Shown piece by piece: positions 1 through 7,063 of a stretch of DNA of 64,000 bases; position 1 is the stretch's first letter, and the number at the start of each line of letters is the position of its first letter. Under the pieces are notes generated by a model. That model saw nothing but the letters and a program-made list of their open reading frames with translations, ran no database searches and was not told where the DNA came from. The position numbers and the translations under genes are program-made. The DNA is from Bacteroides stercorirosoris (GTDB lineage: Bacteria > Bacteroidota > Bacteroidia > Bacteroidales > Bacteroidaceae): assembly GCF_900142015.1 (NCBI RefSeq), contig NZ_FQZN01000008.1, positions 149,502 through 213,501 on the forward strand, read 5' to 3'.

Positions 1-750
1 CTTCTCGGTCTGCACCTCTTTCTTGGCTCGCCTGAGTTCTTCCTGTACTATTTCTTTGCTGTCTTGGAGCAGCCCTATGTCTGTTCGTAACTGTTCCGTC
101 TGCTGCATCAGGTCACGGTAATACTGCTGTGTGGATATATGCTTAGCTTCCGACCCGTCAATGCCACGTTGCAGCCCGTATCTGCTCATGGTTTGTGCAT
201 AGGTGTCCTGATAGGATTTGAGTTTGGCTCGTGTCATAATCTCATCGGCACACAATCGGGCTGTGCCGGTCGGTTTCTTGCGGTATCGCCTTCTAACCTG
301 TTCCTCTTTCTTTTTGCGCTTGCGCTCTCCTCTGATTATCGGTACAAGGGTGGCATGTATGTGCGGTGTCTGCTCGTCCATGTGCAGGACTGCCGACACG
401 ATATTCTCTCTACCGAATGTGTCGGCAAGGTATTTCAGGTTGTCGCTGCACCACTCGTCAAGTCTGCCCTCGTTGGTGATGCGTTCCATATCATCATGAG
501 TTCCCGTTAGCAGGACACGGATAGCCCTCACTTGGTTGTTACCGATTTTGCGTGTCAGTCCTGCGGTGTCCAATCGGTACTGTATGGCTTGTGTCCTGCT
601 TTCCACACCATCAGGAAACCTTATCAGTTCCCGATTGAGGTGCGTCCTGCTCTCATCGGCATTCTTCGGTTTGATGGTGCGCTCAATGTGCGCTGACATG
701 GCGGCATCCGTTCCGCTTGTCTTCTCCATGTGTAATACTGCATAACCCAT
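1..750 (-). CDS. mob: MobV-family relaxase (partial, runs off the left edge)
   Basis: The minus strand reads from ATG at 748-750 without a stop to the window edge, about 250 residues. The start is MGYAVLHMEK, typical of the plasmid recombination enzyme (Pre/MobV) family. The metal-binding relaxase motif H-M-D-E-Q-T-P-H-I-H-A-T lies near residue 125 and gives the HxDExxPHxH signature. After it comes a basic, coiled-coil-rich stretch ending in the cut. Relaxases of this family nick oriT and lead the DNA strand into the recipient. A candidate oriT lies directly upstream (833-920). The C-terminal part is outside the window. Confidence 0.9.
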   Translation of the reverse strand, partial: MGYAVLHMEKTSGTDAAMSAHIERTIKPKNADESRTHLNRELIRFPDGVESRTQAIQYRLDTAGLTRKIGNNQVRAIRVLLTGTHDDMERITNEGRLDEWCSDNLKYLADTFGRENIVSAVLHMDEQTPHIHATLVPIIRGERKRKKKEEQVRRRYRKKPTGTARLCADEIMTRAKLKSYQDTYAQTMSRYGLQRGIDGSEAKHISTQQYYRDLMQQTEQLRTDIGLLQDSKEIVQEELRRAKKEVQTEK

Positions 751-832
751 ATAATAATCTTTTTTTTTAGCTTGTGAAACAATGGTTGATGATTTTACTC
801 CTGTACGGCTTTTGCCGTTGGCTGAGGTGTGT

Positions 833-920
833 CCAGAGAGGTGCAACCTCTTTGGCTTATTGGGGAATTTTCAGCGTTGCTTGCAATGCGGCTCGGACAA
901 ATTCCCTAATAAGCTACGGC
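833..920. other. Candidate oriT upstream of the relaxase gene
   Basis: This gene-free stretch between the primase stop (965) and the mob start (750) holds two structures. One is a perfect 6-bp hairpin, AGAGGT (837-842) with ACCTCT (846-851). The other is an inverted repeat whose 16-base arms (855-870 and 899-914) differ at one base, with a smaller GCGTTGC/GCAATGC repeat inside the spacer. MobV relaxases are known to act on inverted repeats just upstream of their own gene. The nick site itself cannot be read from the sequence. Confidence 0.5.
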
Positions 921-964
921 ATTTTCCGTTGGCAAATATCCGTGTCGCTGCAAGCATTCGCTTT

Positions 965-1930
965 CTACATCTTCAGCCCTCGTTTTTTCGGTGGATGCAT
1001 CATCCGCCTTGCGGATTGGACTTGCTTCTCCTGCTCTATCGGCTCTACCGATTGGGACAAGGGCTTACCGCACAGGTAGTCGTTCAAGTCCTTGTATTCA
1101 CGATAGTACAGCGACTTGTCAAGCAAGCGTTCCCCGAACTTCGCCCTTAAGGATTCACAGGCGTTCCGTCCTGCCGTGTCGTTGTCAAGGAAACTGCCAA
1201 TCTGTACATAGGTCGCCAATAGGTTTTCCACCTTTGCGAGATTGGAAACGGAGTTCAATATGATATAGTCCTGCGTTGTCAATCGTGAATATTGCGGATT
1301 GTTCTTCACTCTGATGGTAAGGAACGAGAGGTAATCCATGAAGCCCTCGAACAGATAACACACGTTTCTTGGTTCGCCCTGTTGTCTTATATGGCTGATG
1401 TCCTTCGGGGCGATGCAGCCCTTGAAGAAACGGTTGCGCACCTCATAGCCTCCTGCCACATTCGGGAATCCGATGGCGAAATAGGGCTTGCCGTTATGGA
1501 TGAAGTGCAGTTCCTTACATTCCGTCTGCGCCAGTGCGGTGTTTATCCCACGTTCCTGCAAGTAGCGGAGCAATGCAGGGTGCGTGAGTTCGCCCACTTT
1601 CAAATGTTGGAAACTCGGTTCGGATGCTTGCTGGCGAAAAGAGAAAGACACGGGACGGACGTGCGGTGCTTGTTCCGCTATCTTACCAAGCAGGTAAGGC
1701 ACATAGTCCGAACCGTAAAGCTCCTGCGCCAAAGCGATGATGTTTCCTCCCTTACCTGTTCCGAAGTCGTACCATTGGTTGAGTTCGGTGTTCACCTTGA
1801 ACGATGCTTCCGCTTCCTCCCTGAACGGTGATTTGTACCAAAGGCTTTTCCCCTGCTGCTTGACGGGGCTGTAGCCCAAACTTTGCAGATAGTCTGCGAT
1901 ATGTATCTTCTTTGCTTCCTGTGTAGTCAT
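965..1930 (-). CDS. DNA primase with toprim domain, element-borne
   Basis: The product has 321 residues. The N-terminal third aligns by eye with the DnaG-type CHC2 finger (FREEAEASFKVN, then WYDFGTGKGGNII), but the usual Cys and His ligands are absent, so this finger probably binds no zinc. The toprim fold follows, with its catalytic Glu in CYLFEGFMDY and the DxD motif in FLDNDTAGRNA. It would prime replication or complementary-strand synthesis of the mobilizable element, together with the helicase gene upstream (2184-3389). The two genes are separated by a 253-bp symmetrical region that could be the origin. The start at 1930 (MTTQEAKK) is the only good one. Confidence 0.85.
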   Translation of the reverse strand: MTTQEAKKIHIADYLQSLGYSPVKQQGKSLWYKSPFREEAEASFKVNTELNQWYDFGTGKGGNIIALAQELYGSDYVPYLLGKIAEQAPHVRPVSFSFRQQASEPSFQHLKVGELTHPALLRYLQERGINTALAQTECKELHFIHNGKPYFAIGFPNVAGGYEVRNRFFKGCIAPKDISHIRQQGEPRNVCYLFEGFMDYLSFLTIRVKNNPQYSRLTTQDYIILNSVSNLAKVENLLATYVQIGSFLDNDTAGRNACESLRAKFGERLLDKSLYYREYKDLNDYLCGKPLSQSVEPIEQEKQVQSARRMMHPPKKRGLKM

Positions 1931-1964
1931 AATCTTCCTATGGTTTTAATGGTGAATGAAAATC

Positions 1965-2168
1965 GTTGATTCGTTGAATGGTATATGTAATATGTTTATA
2001 TACATACAAATAGATGCTCAACATCCGCTCAACAAACCACTCACCAAAAGAGAAACCGACAATAGGTCGTGGCTTTATGCTCAACTTCTCTTTTGGTCAG
2101 TTGAGATTTTGTTGAGAGTATATATTGCTTATTATCAGTATGATTATATCCTTATTCAACAATTCAAC
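1965..2168. repeat. Nested inverted-repeat region, candidate replication origin of the element
   Basis: The 204 bases between the helicase and primase genes are arranged symmetrically. Outermost are GTTGATTCGTTGAA (1965-1978) and its near reverse complement (2155-2168, 12 of 14 bases). Inside these, CTCAAC occurs twice 11 bp apart (2017 and 2028), mirrored by GTTGAG twice 11 bp apart (2100 and 2111). The core is a perfect 12-bp inverted repeat, ACCAAAAGAGAA (2043-2054) with its complement (2086-2097). An AT-rich stretch flanks the right side. Repeats on one helical face next to primase and helicase genes suggest iterons; a terminator plus promoter is the simpler alternative for the core hairpin. 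Confidence 0.5.
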
Positions 2169-2183
2169 AAAAAGATAATGGAA

Positions 2184-3389
2184 TTACAGCGTTTCAAGTT
2201 GCTGCCTTGTGACGGTATAGAAGCGTCCCACTCTCCTTATCGGCTCATACCGACACTCCCGATTGTAGTTAAGCTGATAAGTGGTATATGTCAGCCCGTT
2301 CGGTGCAGGTATGAGCTTCCAACATTCCTGCAATACCTTTCTTACTTGATGCTTCTCCGCTTTGACATACGTGTTTGCCAGCAACGTGAGAATGTCATTG
2401 CAGCAAAAAGAGAAAGTGTCGATACCCATACTTGCCATGATATCAAGTATAAGTTCGCACATCTCAATCTCCAATCTGTTGCGGTTGCTTCGGATAATCT
2501 TCTGCAAGGCTTCGGTGTGCAGCAGTGACGTGGCAAACCACATACGGCTCTCTTTCTCGGTGGATAGTTGCCTGTGCTGCAAATGGTAGAGGAAAGCAGG
2601 TATTTCCGCTTTCAGCTTTTGCAAGAAGTCGGTATCGTCTGTTTGTAAGCGGTCTATCTTCCGCACCCAATAGCGTGTTTCCCCTGCGTCTATGATGACG
2701 GGCAGATACTCGTTGTTGGAACACAGAACGAACTTGGCGAAGAACGCTATCTCGTCACGGTCTTTACCTTTGGCTTCCACCTTGTAGGAGAGTGTGGTAC
2801 TTAGGTTCTTCAACCGTTCGCTGTCCTCCCTGCGGCTAAGCAACACTTCATCCACCACAATAAGGAGTTTGCCTGCCCAATCGGAATTGAACTGGCTGCG
2901 GAAGTCCTCGTTGGTGTTGAATGTCACGTTGTTCTGAAACAAGGCTTTCAGAAAGTTCAGGAATGTGCTTTTACCTGTATTGCGTTCCTCTGATACCAAC
3001 AGCAGGATTGGCAACTTTTGAATGGGTTGCAGGTAAAGCAGTTGCAGGTAGTCCATGCCCAACTCGTATTGTTCCCCGAAAATGTGCTCCACTAACGAAC
3101 GGATAGAGGGAAAATCACCCTCCATCGGCTTATAGTTTATCGGTTCATAGAGGTTCAGGAACTTGTCCACCACAGGACGGTAATTCACATGGTCGGGAAC
3201 TGTGCAGAAGCCATCATACTTGGGAACGGTGGCGAGAAAGTGCTTGCCGTAGTCCTGTCGCAGGGTCTCGTTATTCCACACGATGCGTTTCTTCACATAG
3301 CCGCCGTTCAGTCGGGGCTGGTTCACTAACTTGTAGAGGGTCGTACCCACCCGGATAAACTCCTCCTTGCTGATGTCTGATTCACTCAT
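2184..3389 (-). CDS. SF3/D5-like primase-helicase ATPase, element-borne
   Basis: The product has 401 residues. Walker A is ERNTGKSTF near residue 135 and Walker B is KLLIVVDE about 40 residues later, followed by a sensor-like stretch (FVLCSNNEYLP). This is the pattern of helicases related to D5/DUF5906 proteins found in phages and mobile elements. A C-terminal region of about 120 residues probably forms winged-helix DNA-binding folds. With the primase downstream it would form the element's replication module. A TAnnTTTG promoter element lies 37 bases before the ATG. The gap of 305 bp to the next upstream gene holds that gene's terminator and nothing else I can recognise. Confidence 0.8.
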   Translation of the reverse strand: MSESDISKEEFIRVGTTLYKLVNQPRLNGGYVKKRIVWNNETLRQDYGKHFLATVPKYDGFCTVPDHVNYRPVVDKFLNLYEPINYKPMEGDFPSIRSLVEHIFGEQYELGMDYLQLLYLQPIQKLPILLLVSEERNTGKSTFLNFLKALFQNNVTFNTNEDFRSQFNSDWAGKLLIVVDEVLLSRREDSERLKNLSTTLSYKVEAKGKDRDEIAFFAKFVLCSNNEYLPVIIDAGETRYWVRKIDRLQTDDTDFLQKLKAEIPAFLYHLQHRQLSTEKESRMWFATSLLHTEALQKIIRSNRNRLEIEMCELILDIMASMGIDTFSFCCNDILTLLANTYVKAEKHQVRKVLQECWKLIPAPNGLTYTTYQLNYNRECRYEPIRRVGRFYTVTRQQLETL

Positions 3390-3426
3390 TGTTCATACGC
3401 TTAAATGGTTGATAAATAATCGTATG

Positions 3427-3434
3427 CAAAGTTA
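3427..3434 (-). promoter_or_regulatory. Promoter -7 element for the helicase gene
   Basis: The minus strand reads TAACTTTG, matching the Bacteroides primary-sigma consensus TAnnTTTG, 37 bases before the helicase ATG. I see no well-spaced -33 element. Confidence 0.5.
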
Positions 3435-3532
3435 GAGTGAGCCGCTTAACCCCCTGATACGCAAATCACGGCAGAATGGCGCAAAAAACACACGGAGTGA
3501 AAAACTTGCAGCCTGTTAGGGAGTATAACAAT

Positions 3533-3574
3533 AAAAAAACCGAAGAAATACCACTTTAATGGCAGTTTCTTCGG
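3533..3574 (-). terminator. Rho-independent terminator after the small HTH-like gene
   Basis: On the minus strand a hairpin with a perfect 9-bp outer stem (CCGAAGAAA/TTTCTTCGG) and an inner CCA/TGG pairing is followed directly by seven T residues. It lies about 120 bases after the stop of the 3695-4081 gene and separates it from the helicase gene. Confidence 0.8.
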
Positions 3575-3694
3575 GACCTGTCGTCTTAATACGTATGAAT
3601 GGCAATGCGCCTATTCAAACACTCGCATAAATATATTGTTGGCAATGGGAATACGCATCGGTTTCATTACTTCATGTCGTTATAGCTATATATT

Positions 3695-4081
3695 TTATGC
3701 CTGATACTTAGGTGCTTCCTTTCTACAATCCAGCGAAAAGAAGATGCTTGTTTTCTCTTTTCGCAAGTACAACTTTTCAATTACGGCATTCCGTACTCGT
3801 TCTGCTCCGTATGAGTTAATGCGGAAAGCAAGAGCGACAACCATTTCAAAGCAGTAAACATCCATGCTGCATTTGTCCGACAAGCAGATGGAGCGTCTTA
3901 CTTCGCATTCACGCAAAACGCCGCTCTTATAGATTGCCTTTATCGCAGCACGGAAAGTAGGAGAGGTTATCCCAAACAATTCGCAGATTTCCCACTCGCT
4001 CATGGCGATTGTTCTTATATCGGTAGGCATGGTGATATTGCCATGCTCGTCCATCTTGATGATATTTATTTTCCTGTCCAT
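3695..4081 (-). CDS. Small putative DNA-binding protein of the element
   Basis: The product has 128 residues counted from the ATG at 4081 (MDRKINIIK). An upstream TTG start at 4105 would overlap the integrase stop and looks less likely. Residues from about 20 to 55 (MSEWEICELFGITSPTFRAA) resemble a helix-turn-helix. The rest, including EMVVALAFRINSYGAERVRN, looks like the small proteins found beside integrases in Bacteroides mobilizable elements. It follows the integrase by 20 bases, so it is probably co-transcribed with it. A role as excision or regulatory factor is inferred from this position only. Confidence 0.65.
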   Translation of the reverse strand: MDRKINIIKMDEHGNITMPTDIRTIAMSEWEICELFGITSPTFRAAIKAIYKSGVLRECEVRRSICLSDKCSMDVYCFEMVVALAFRINSYGAERVRNAVIEKLYLRKEKTSIFFSLDCRKEAPKYQA

Positions 4082-4101
4082 TGCTATTCGTTTTAAGGTT
4101 A

Positions 4102-5334
4102 TCAAATGTTACTGCAAATATTTTTCTCCATATCCGTCAACTTGTGCGACAGAACTTCCATATCCTGACTTATCTTCTGATTTGTAATTTTGGCGTAAAT
4201 CTGCGTGGTTTTTATGTTGGTATGTCCTAACAGTCGGCTTACGGTTTCAATCGGTACTCCGTTGGATAACAGTACGGTCGTGGCGTTCGTGTGTCTTGCC
4301 ACATGTGTGCTGAGCCGTGTCTTGAAACCACACTGACTGCCGATTTCTTTCAGTATCTTGTTGCAGGTGGTATTGCTCGGCATGGGAAATACCTTGTTGT
4401 CCCTTGTCATTCCTTTGTACTTCTCTATTATCTTTAGTGGAACATCCAACAGTCGGATATTGGATTCCGTATTGGTTTTCTTTCTTCGGGAGATAATCCA
4501 CAGGTTGCCGTCAAAGAATGTTTGAAGGTTGTCTGTTGTAAGGTTCTTCACATCGGAATACGCCAAACCCGTGAAAACCGAAAAGATGAATAAGTCCCTT
4601 ACCAATTCATGATAGGTATTCTTCATCGGAGCGTCCATGAGTGTCTGTATCTCAGCCTTGGTCAGATAGCCCCTGTCCACGCTTTCTGGTGAATTGATAT
4701 ATCCCGCAAAGGGATTGAACGGCAGACGACCGTCATTTCTCGCTATGGAAATGATATGTTTCAACACAATCATATAGCCCCATACAGTGTTGGTGCGGCA
4801 TCTCTTTTCTGTCCGTAGGAAATACTCGAAGTCGTTGATGAACGTGAGATTCAACTCTTTCAGGGGAATATCCTCACGCTTGTAAGTATGCGGGATAAAT
4901 TCATGTAGATGCTTGCATACGGTTATATACCGCTGGAATGTACCTTTTGCCCTGCTGTGTCCCACTTTCTTGGCAAACTCGACATTGTGCTGTTCAAAGA
5001 GTTTAAGCAGAGTTTCCTGTTTGACACCGATGCCGAGATAGGCATCTTTAAGTTTGGCGGCAGTGACATAACCGTCCGTCTGCATCAGCTCATGATAGCG
5101 GCGGTTCACCTCCACACGGATTTTATCAACGGCACGGTTGATTCGCTGCGCTTCGATACTTTTGCCCGAAGCACGGTTGTTCTTCACGTCCCACAGCCGC
5201 AGGGGAACATCCATCTTGCAACTGAACTGTTTAATCTCTCCGTCCACCGTAAGGCGGCACATCAATGGCAGGTTGCCGTTGGGCTTCTCACTGCCTTTCT
5301 TTACATAGAATAATACTTTGAATGTACTTCGCAT
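4102..5334 (-). CDS. int: Tyrosine recombinase (integrase) of the element
   Basis: The product has 410 residues: an N-terminal arm-binding region, a SAM-like core-binding domain (about 110-210) and a C-terminal catalytic domain. Catalytic residues visible are H-V-A-R-H (His and Arg of box II), L-L-G-H-T-N, and the Tyr nucleophile in TTQIYAKI near residue 385. The position of the first catalytic Arg is Ala258 in FTGLAYSDV; loss of this Arg is known in IntDOT-type integrases of Bacteroides conjugative transposons, which still function. The gene lies nearest the inferred right end of the element and would catalyse its integration and excision. Confidence 0.92.
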   Translation of the reverse strand: MRSTFKVLFYVKKGSEKPNGNLPLMCRLTVDGEIKQFSCKMDVPLRLWDVKNNRASGKSIEAQRINRAVDKIRVEVNRRYHELMQTDGYVTAAKLKDAYLGIGVKQETLLKLFEQHNVEFAKKVGHSRAKGTFQRYITVCKHLHEFIPHTYKREDIPLKELNLTFINDFEYFLRTEKRCRTNTVWGYMIVLKHIISIARNDGRLPFNPFAGYINSPESVDRGYLTKAEIQTLMDAPMKNTYHELVRDLFIFSVFTGLAYSDVKNLTTDNLQTFFDGNLWIISRRKKTNTESNIRLLDVPLKIIEKYKGMTRDNKVFPMPSNTTCNKILKEIGSQCGFKTRLSTHVARHTNATTVLLSNGVPIETVSRLLGHTNIKTTQIYAKITNQKISQDMEVLSHKLTDMEKNICSNI

Positions 5335-5355
5335 AACTCACTCTTTTTTGGGTTA

Positions 5356-5363
5356 CAAAATTA
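5356..5363 (-). promoter_or_regulatory. Promoter -7 element for the integrase gene
   Basis: TAATTTTG on the minus strand matches TAnnTTTG and ends 21 bases before the integrase ATG. No clear -33 element is seen. Confidence 0.45.
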
Positions 5364-5525
5364 GATTACAGTGAGTTATCGACTGCTAAGCAAACCTCCG
5401 CAGAACGCAGAAAAACAAACACTTAGCAAGAAATCTGCTCTATCCGCACGGTAATGAGGTGGTAACTGAACTCTTGCGCTTAGTGGCTTTAACACGGCTT
5501 GAGATGGCTTTATACCAACCCAAAA

Positions 5526-5570
5526 GAAAAGCGTAACGAACGCTATTCCAGTCTATTCGCTACGCTTTTC
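5526..5570 (-). terminator. Inverted repeat near the element end, terminator-like
   Basis: Arms 5526-5540 and 5556-5570 are 15 bases each with one mismatch. On the minus strand the hairpin is followed by a T-rich run (TTTTCTTTTGGG), so it could end transcription from the truncated TPR gene and shield the integrase. It could equally be part of the element's attachment region. The rest of 5335-5587 holds the integrase promoter and no gene. Confidence 0.5.
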
Positions 5571-5587
5571 TCAAATTTGCTATTCCG

Positions 5588-6214
5588 TTAGCTGTTTATT
5601 TTAAATTCCTCGCCCTGCAACGCATTTAAGTTCTGTCTTCTCCCTTTTACAAAATCTTCCTTCATCAAATATATACCATTGGAAAACCGTCGCATCGGAA
5701 GTTCGTCCATTGCCGACATTCTCCGATATTGAAGCATTTGTTCTTTAGCCTTTTTCCAATCATTCACATCCCGACATACAATGAACAACTCAGTAGAGAT
5801 ATCCATAAAAAGATTAGGATCAAAATCTGCCACTTCTTCTTGTGCCTGTAAGTAATAATACAGGGAACTATCGAGACGCGAAGATAAAAGATGAGCCCGC
5901 CCCATATTTCGCAAGGCATTGGCATAAGAAGCGGTCAGCGATTTCTTTTCGAATATGTCGGCAGCTTGCGAAAAGCATTGCAGTGCGTCCTCATAGTTAT
6001 GCCCGTTTAGGTAGCGACGACCATAATAACAATAGATGAAAGCTTTCAGAGACGGGCTTTGCACCGTGTCGGCAGCCCGTAAAGTAATGGCACTGCAAAT
6101 GGGAGCTTCCTCTTTAGGACGCTGACAAGACGACGCAAGCACAATCACCCCCCAAAAAAGCAATAAACAGAACAGTATTTCCCGTAGTAATAGCAGCCTC
6201 AGTATAATATGCAT
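5588..6214 (-). pseudogene. TPR lipoprotein regulator-like gene, probably truncated by the mobile element
   Basis: The open frame gives 208 residues. The N-terminus has a hydrophobic segment ending in a lipobox (LASSC), then TPR-like helices (YYGRRYLNGHNYEDALQCFS; YANALRNMGRAHLLSSR). Bacteroides proteins with this start usually run to 500-600 residues, with more TPRs, a membrane helix, a coiled coil and a C-terminal HTH, as in the intact relative-by-architecture at 50854-52569. Here the frame stops abruptly beside the integrase end. I infer that the element inserted into the gene; the exact join is unknown, and the last few residues may be element-encoded. The missing 3' part should lie beyond the other end of the element. 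Confidence 0.65.
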
Positions 6215-6239
6215 AGGTTATTATTCATGTGTGATGCAA

Positions 6240-6247
6240 CAAATATA
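6240..6247 (-). promoter_or_regulatory. Promoter -7 element for the truncated TPR gene
   Basis: TATATTTG on the minus strand matches TAnnTTTG and lies 25 bases before the ATG at 6214. Confidence 0.5.
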
Positions 6248-6515
6248 CTGATTTTAATAAACATCTTCGACTTTATGCACATATTTCTGCCTGTGCCTTT
6301 GAAAAGAAAACCAATCCGTCCCTATCCTGAAGTACACCCCCTTTTCAAAAAAGCAATTATCAAATAAATATTTTCAGTGTCTACTAAATGAGGCTGGTAC
6401 AAATGTCCGCAATGAGGCGATTTCTGTGACATAAAGTTTGGATTCTCTTATTTTTGATAACGAGCCTTTCCGCAAAACAGGGGCTTCTGGAGGATTTTAA
6501 CCGTCTTTTTTCTCT

Positions 6516-6966
6516 AAACAGATGGTCTATTTAGGTGAAACACACCATCTGTTTGCCCAAAACATACCATCTGTTGGGGTAAAACATACTATCTGTTCGC
6601 CCAAATGATGCACTCTTTTTCCCAAAGGGCTACACCATATCCCCAAAAGGGCGACACCTTATCGAATAAAGGGTGACACTATCCGGTCCAGAGGGTGTAG
6701 CCCCTCCATTTGAAGGCAATATATTTTCTATTTTGATAGGAATAGGGAACAGATCAAGAAAATCATTTTTCCAAAATATAGCGGAATAATATTTCATAAT
6801 GATTCAACAATAAGTTTCTATTCGTCAAATAACTACTTCTCCCCCTTTTCTCATATCACCGTGCATTTCTCAAACAGGAAATCCTTGCGTTTTTCTGTAG
6901 GACGCTACGCTGATAAAGGAAAGACAGGAGTGTGACGGAACAGAATTAGCAATTTGTCATTTTGAT
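6516..6966. repeat. Dispersed ~450-bp non-coding element, copy A
   Basis: This copy shares anchors and spacing with copy B at 38011-38464: AAACAG to GGGTGTAGCC is 177 bases here and 178 there; GGGTGTAGCC to CAAACAG is 178 and 179; CAAACAG to TTTGTCATTTTGATA is 82 in both. The first part (6538-6702) is built of degenerate units of about 22 bases carrying ACCATCTGTT, followed by units carrying GGGCTACACC, and ends in GGGTGTAGCC, which is complementary to GGCTACACC. No credible ORF is present. It fills most of the 849-bp space between the truncated TPR gene and the RND operon; the remainder shows nothing I recognise. Confidence 0.75.
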
Positions 6967-7063
6967 ATTTCCCGGCTGAATGCAGGCATCACAATAAACT
7001 TATCCGTAATGACTGGTGCATTTAGGCAGTATATTCAATTTCTTAGAGACAAGAATACTGCTT

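Larger units (their letters stand above)
1..5580. mobile_element. Integrative mobilizable element (NBU-like), right part only
   Basis: All five genes from the left edge to 5334 run on the minus strand and form the usual set of a Bacteroides mobilizable element: tyrosine integrase at the end, small accessory protein, helicase, primase and relaxase. The order integrase, accessory, replication genes, oriT, mob resembles that known for NBU elements. The left end lies outside the window. The right end is inferred to lie between the integrase start (5334) and the cut-off TPR gene (from about 5588); a 15-bp imperfect inverted repeat at 5526-5570 sits there. No conjugation (tra) genes are seen, so transfer would need a helper element. 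No cargo gene is visible in this part. Confidence 0.8.

Noticed and set aside
1956..2528. A 190-residue plus-strand ORF
   Set aside because: It runs through the symmetrical repeat region and opposite the helicase, with no domain.
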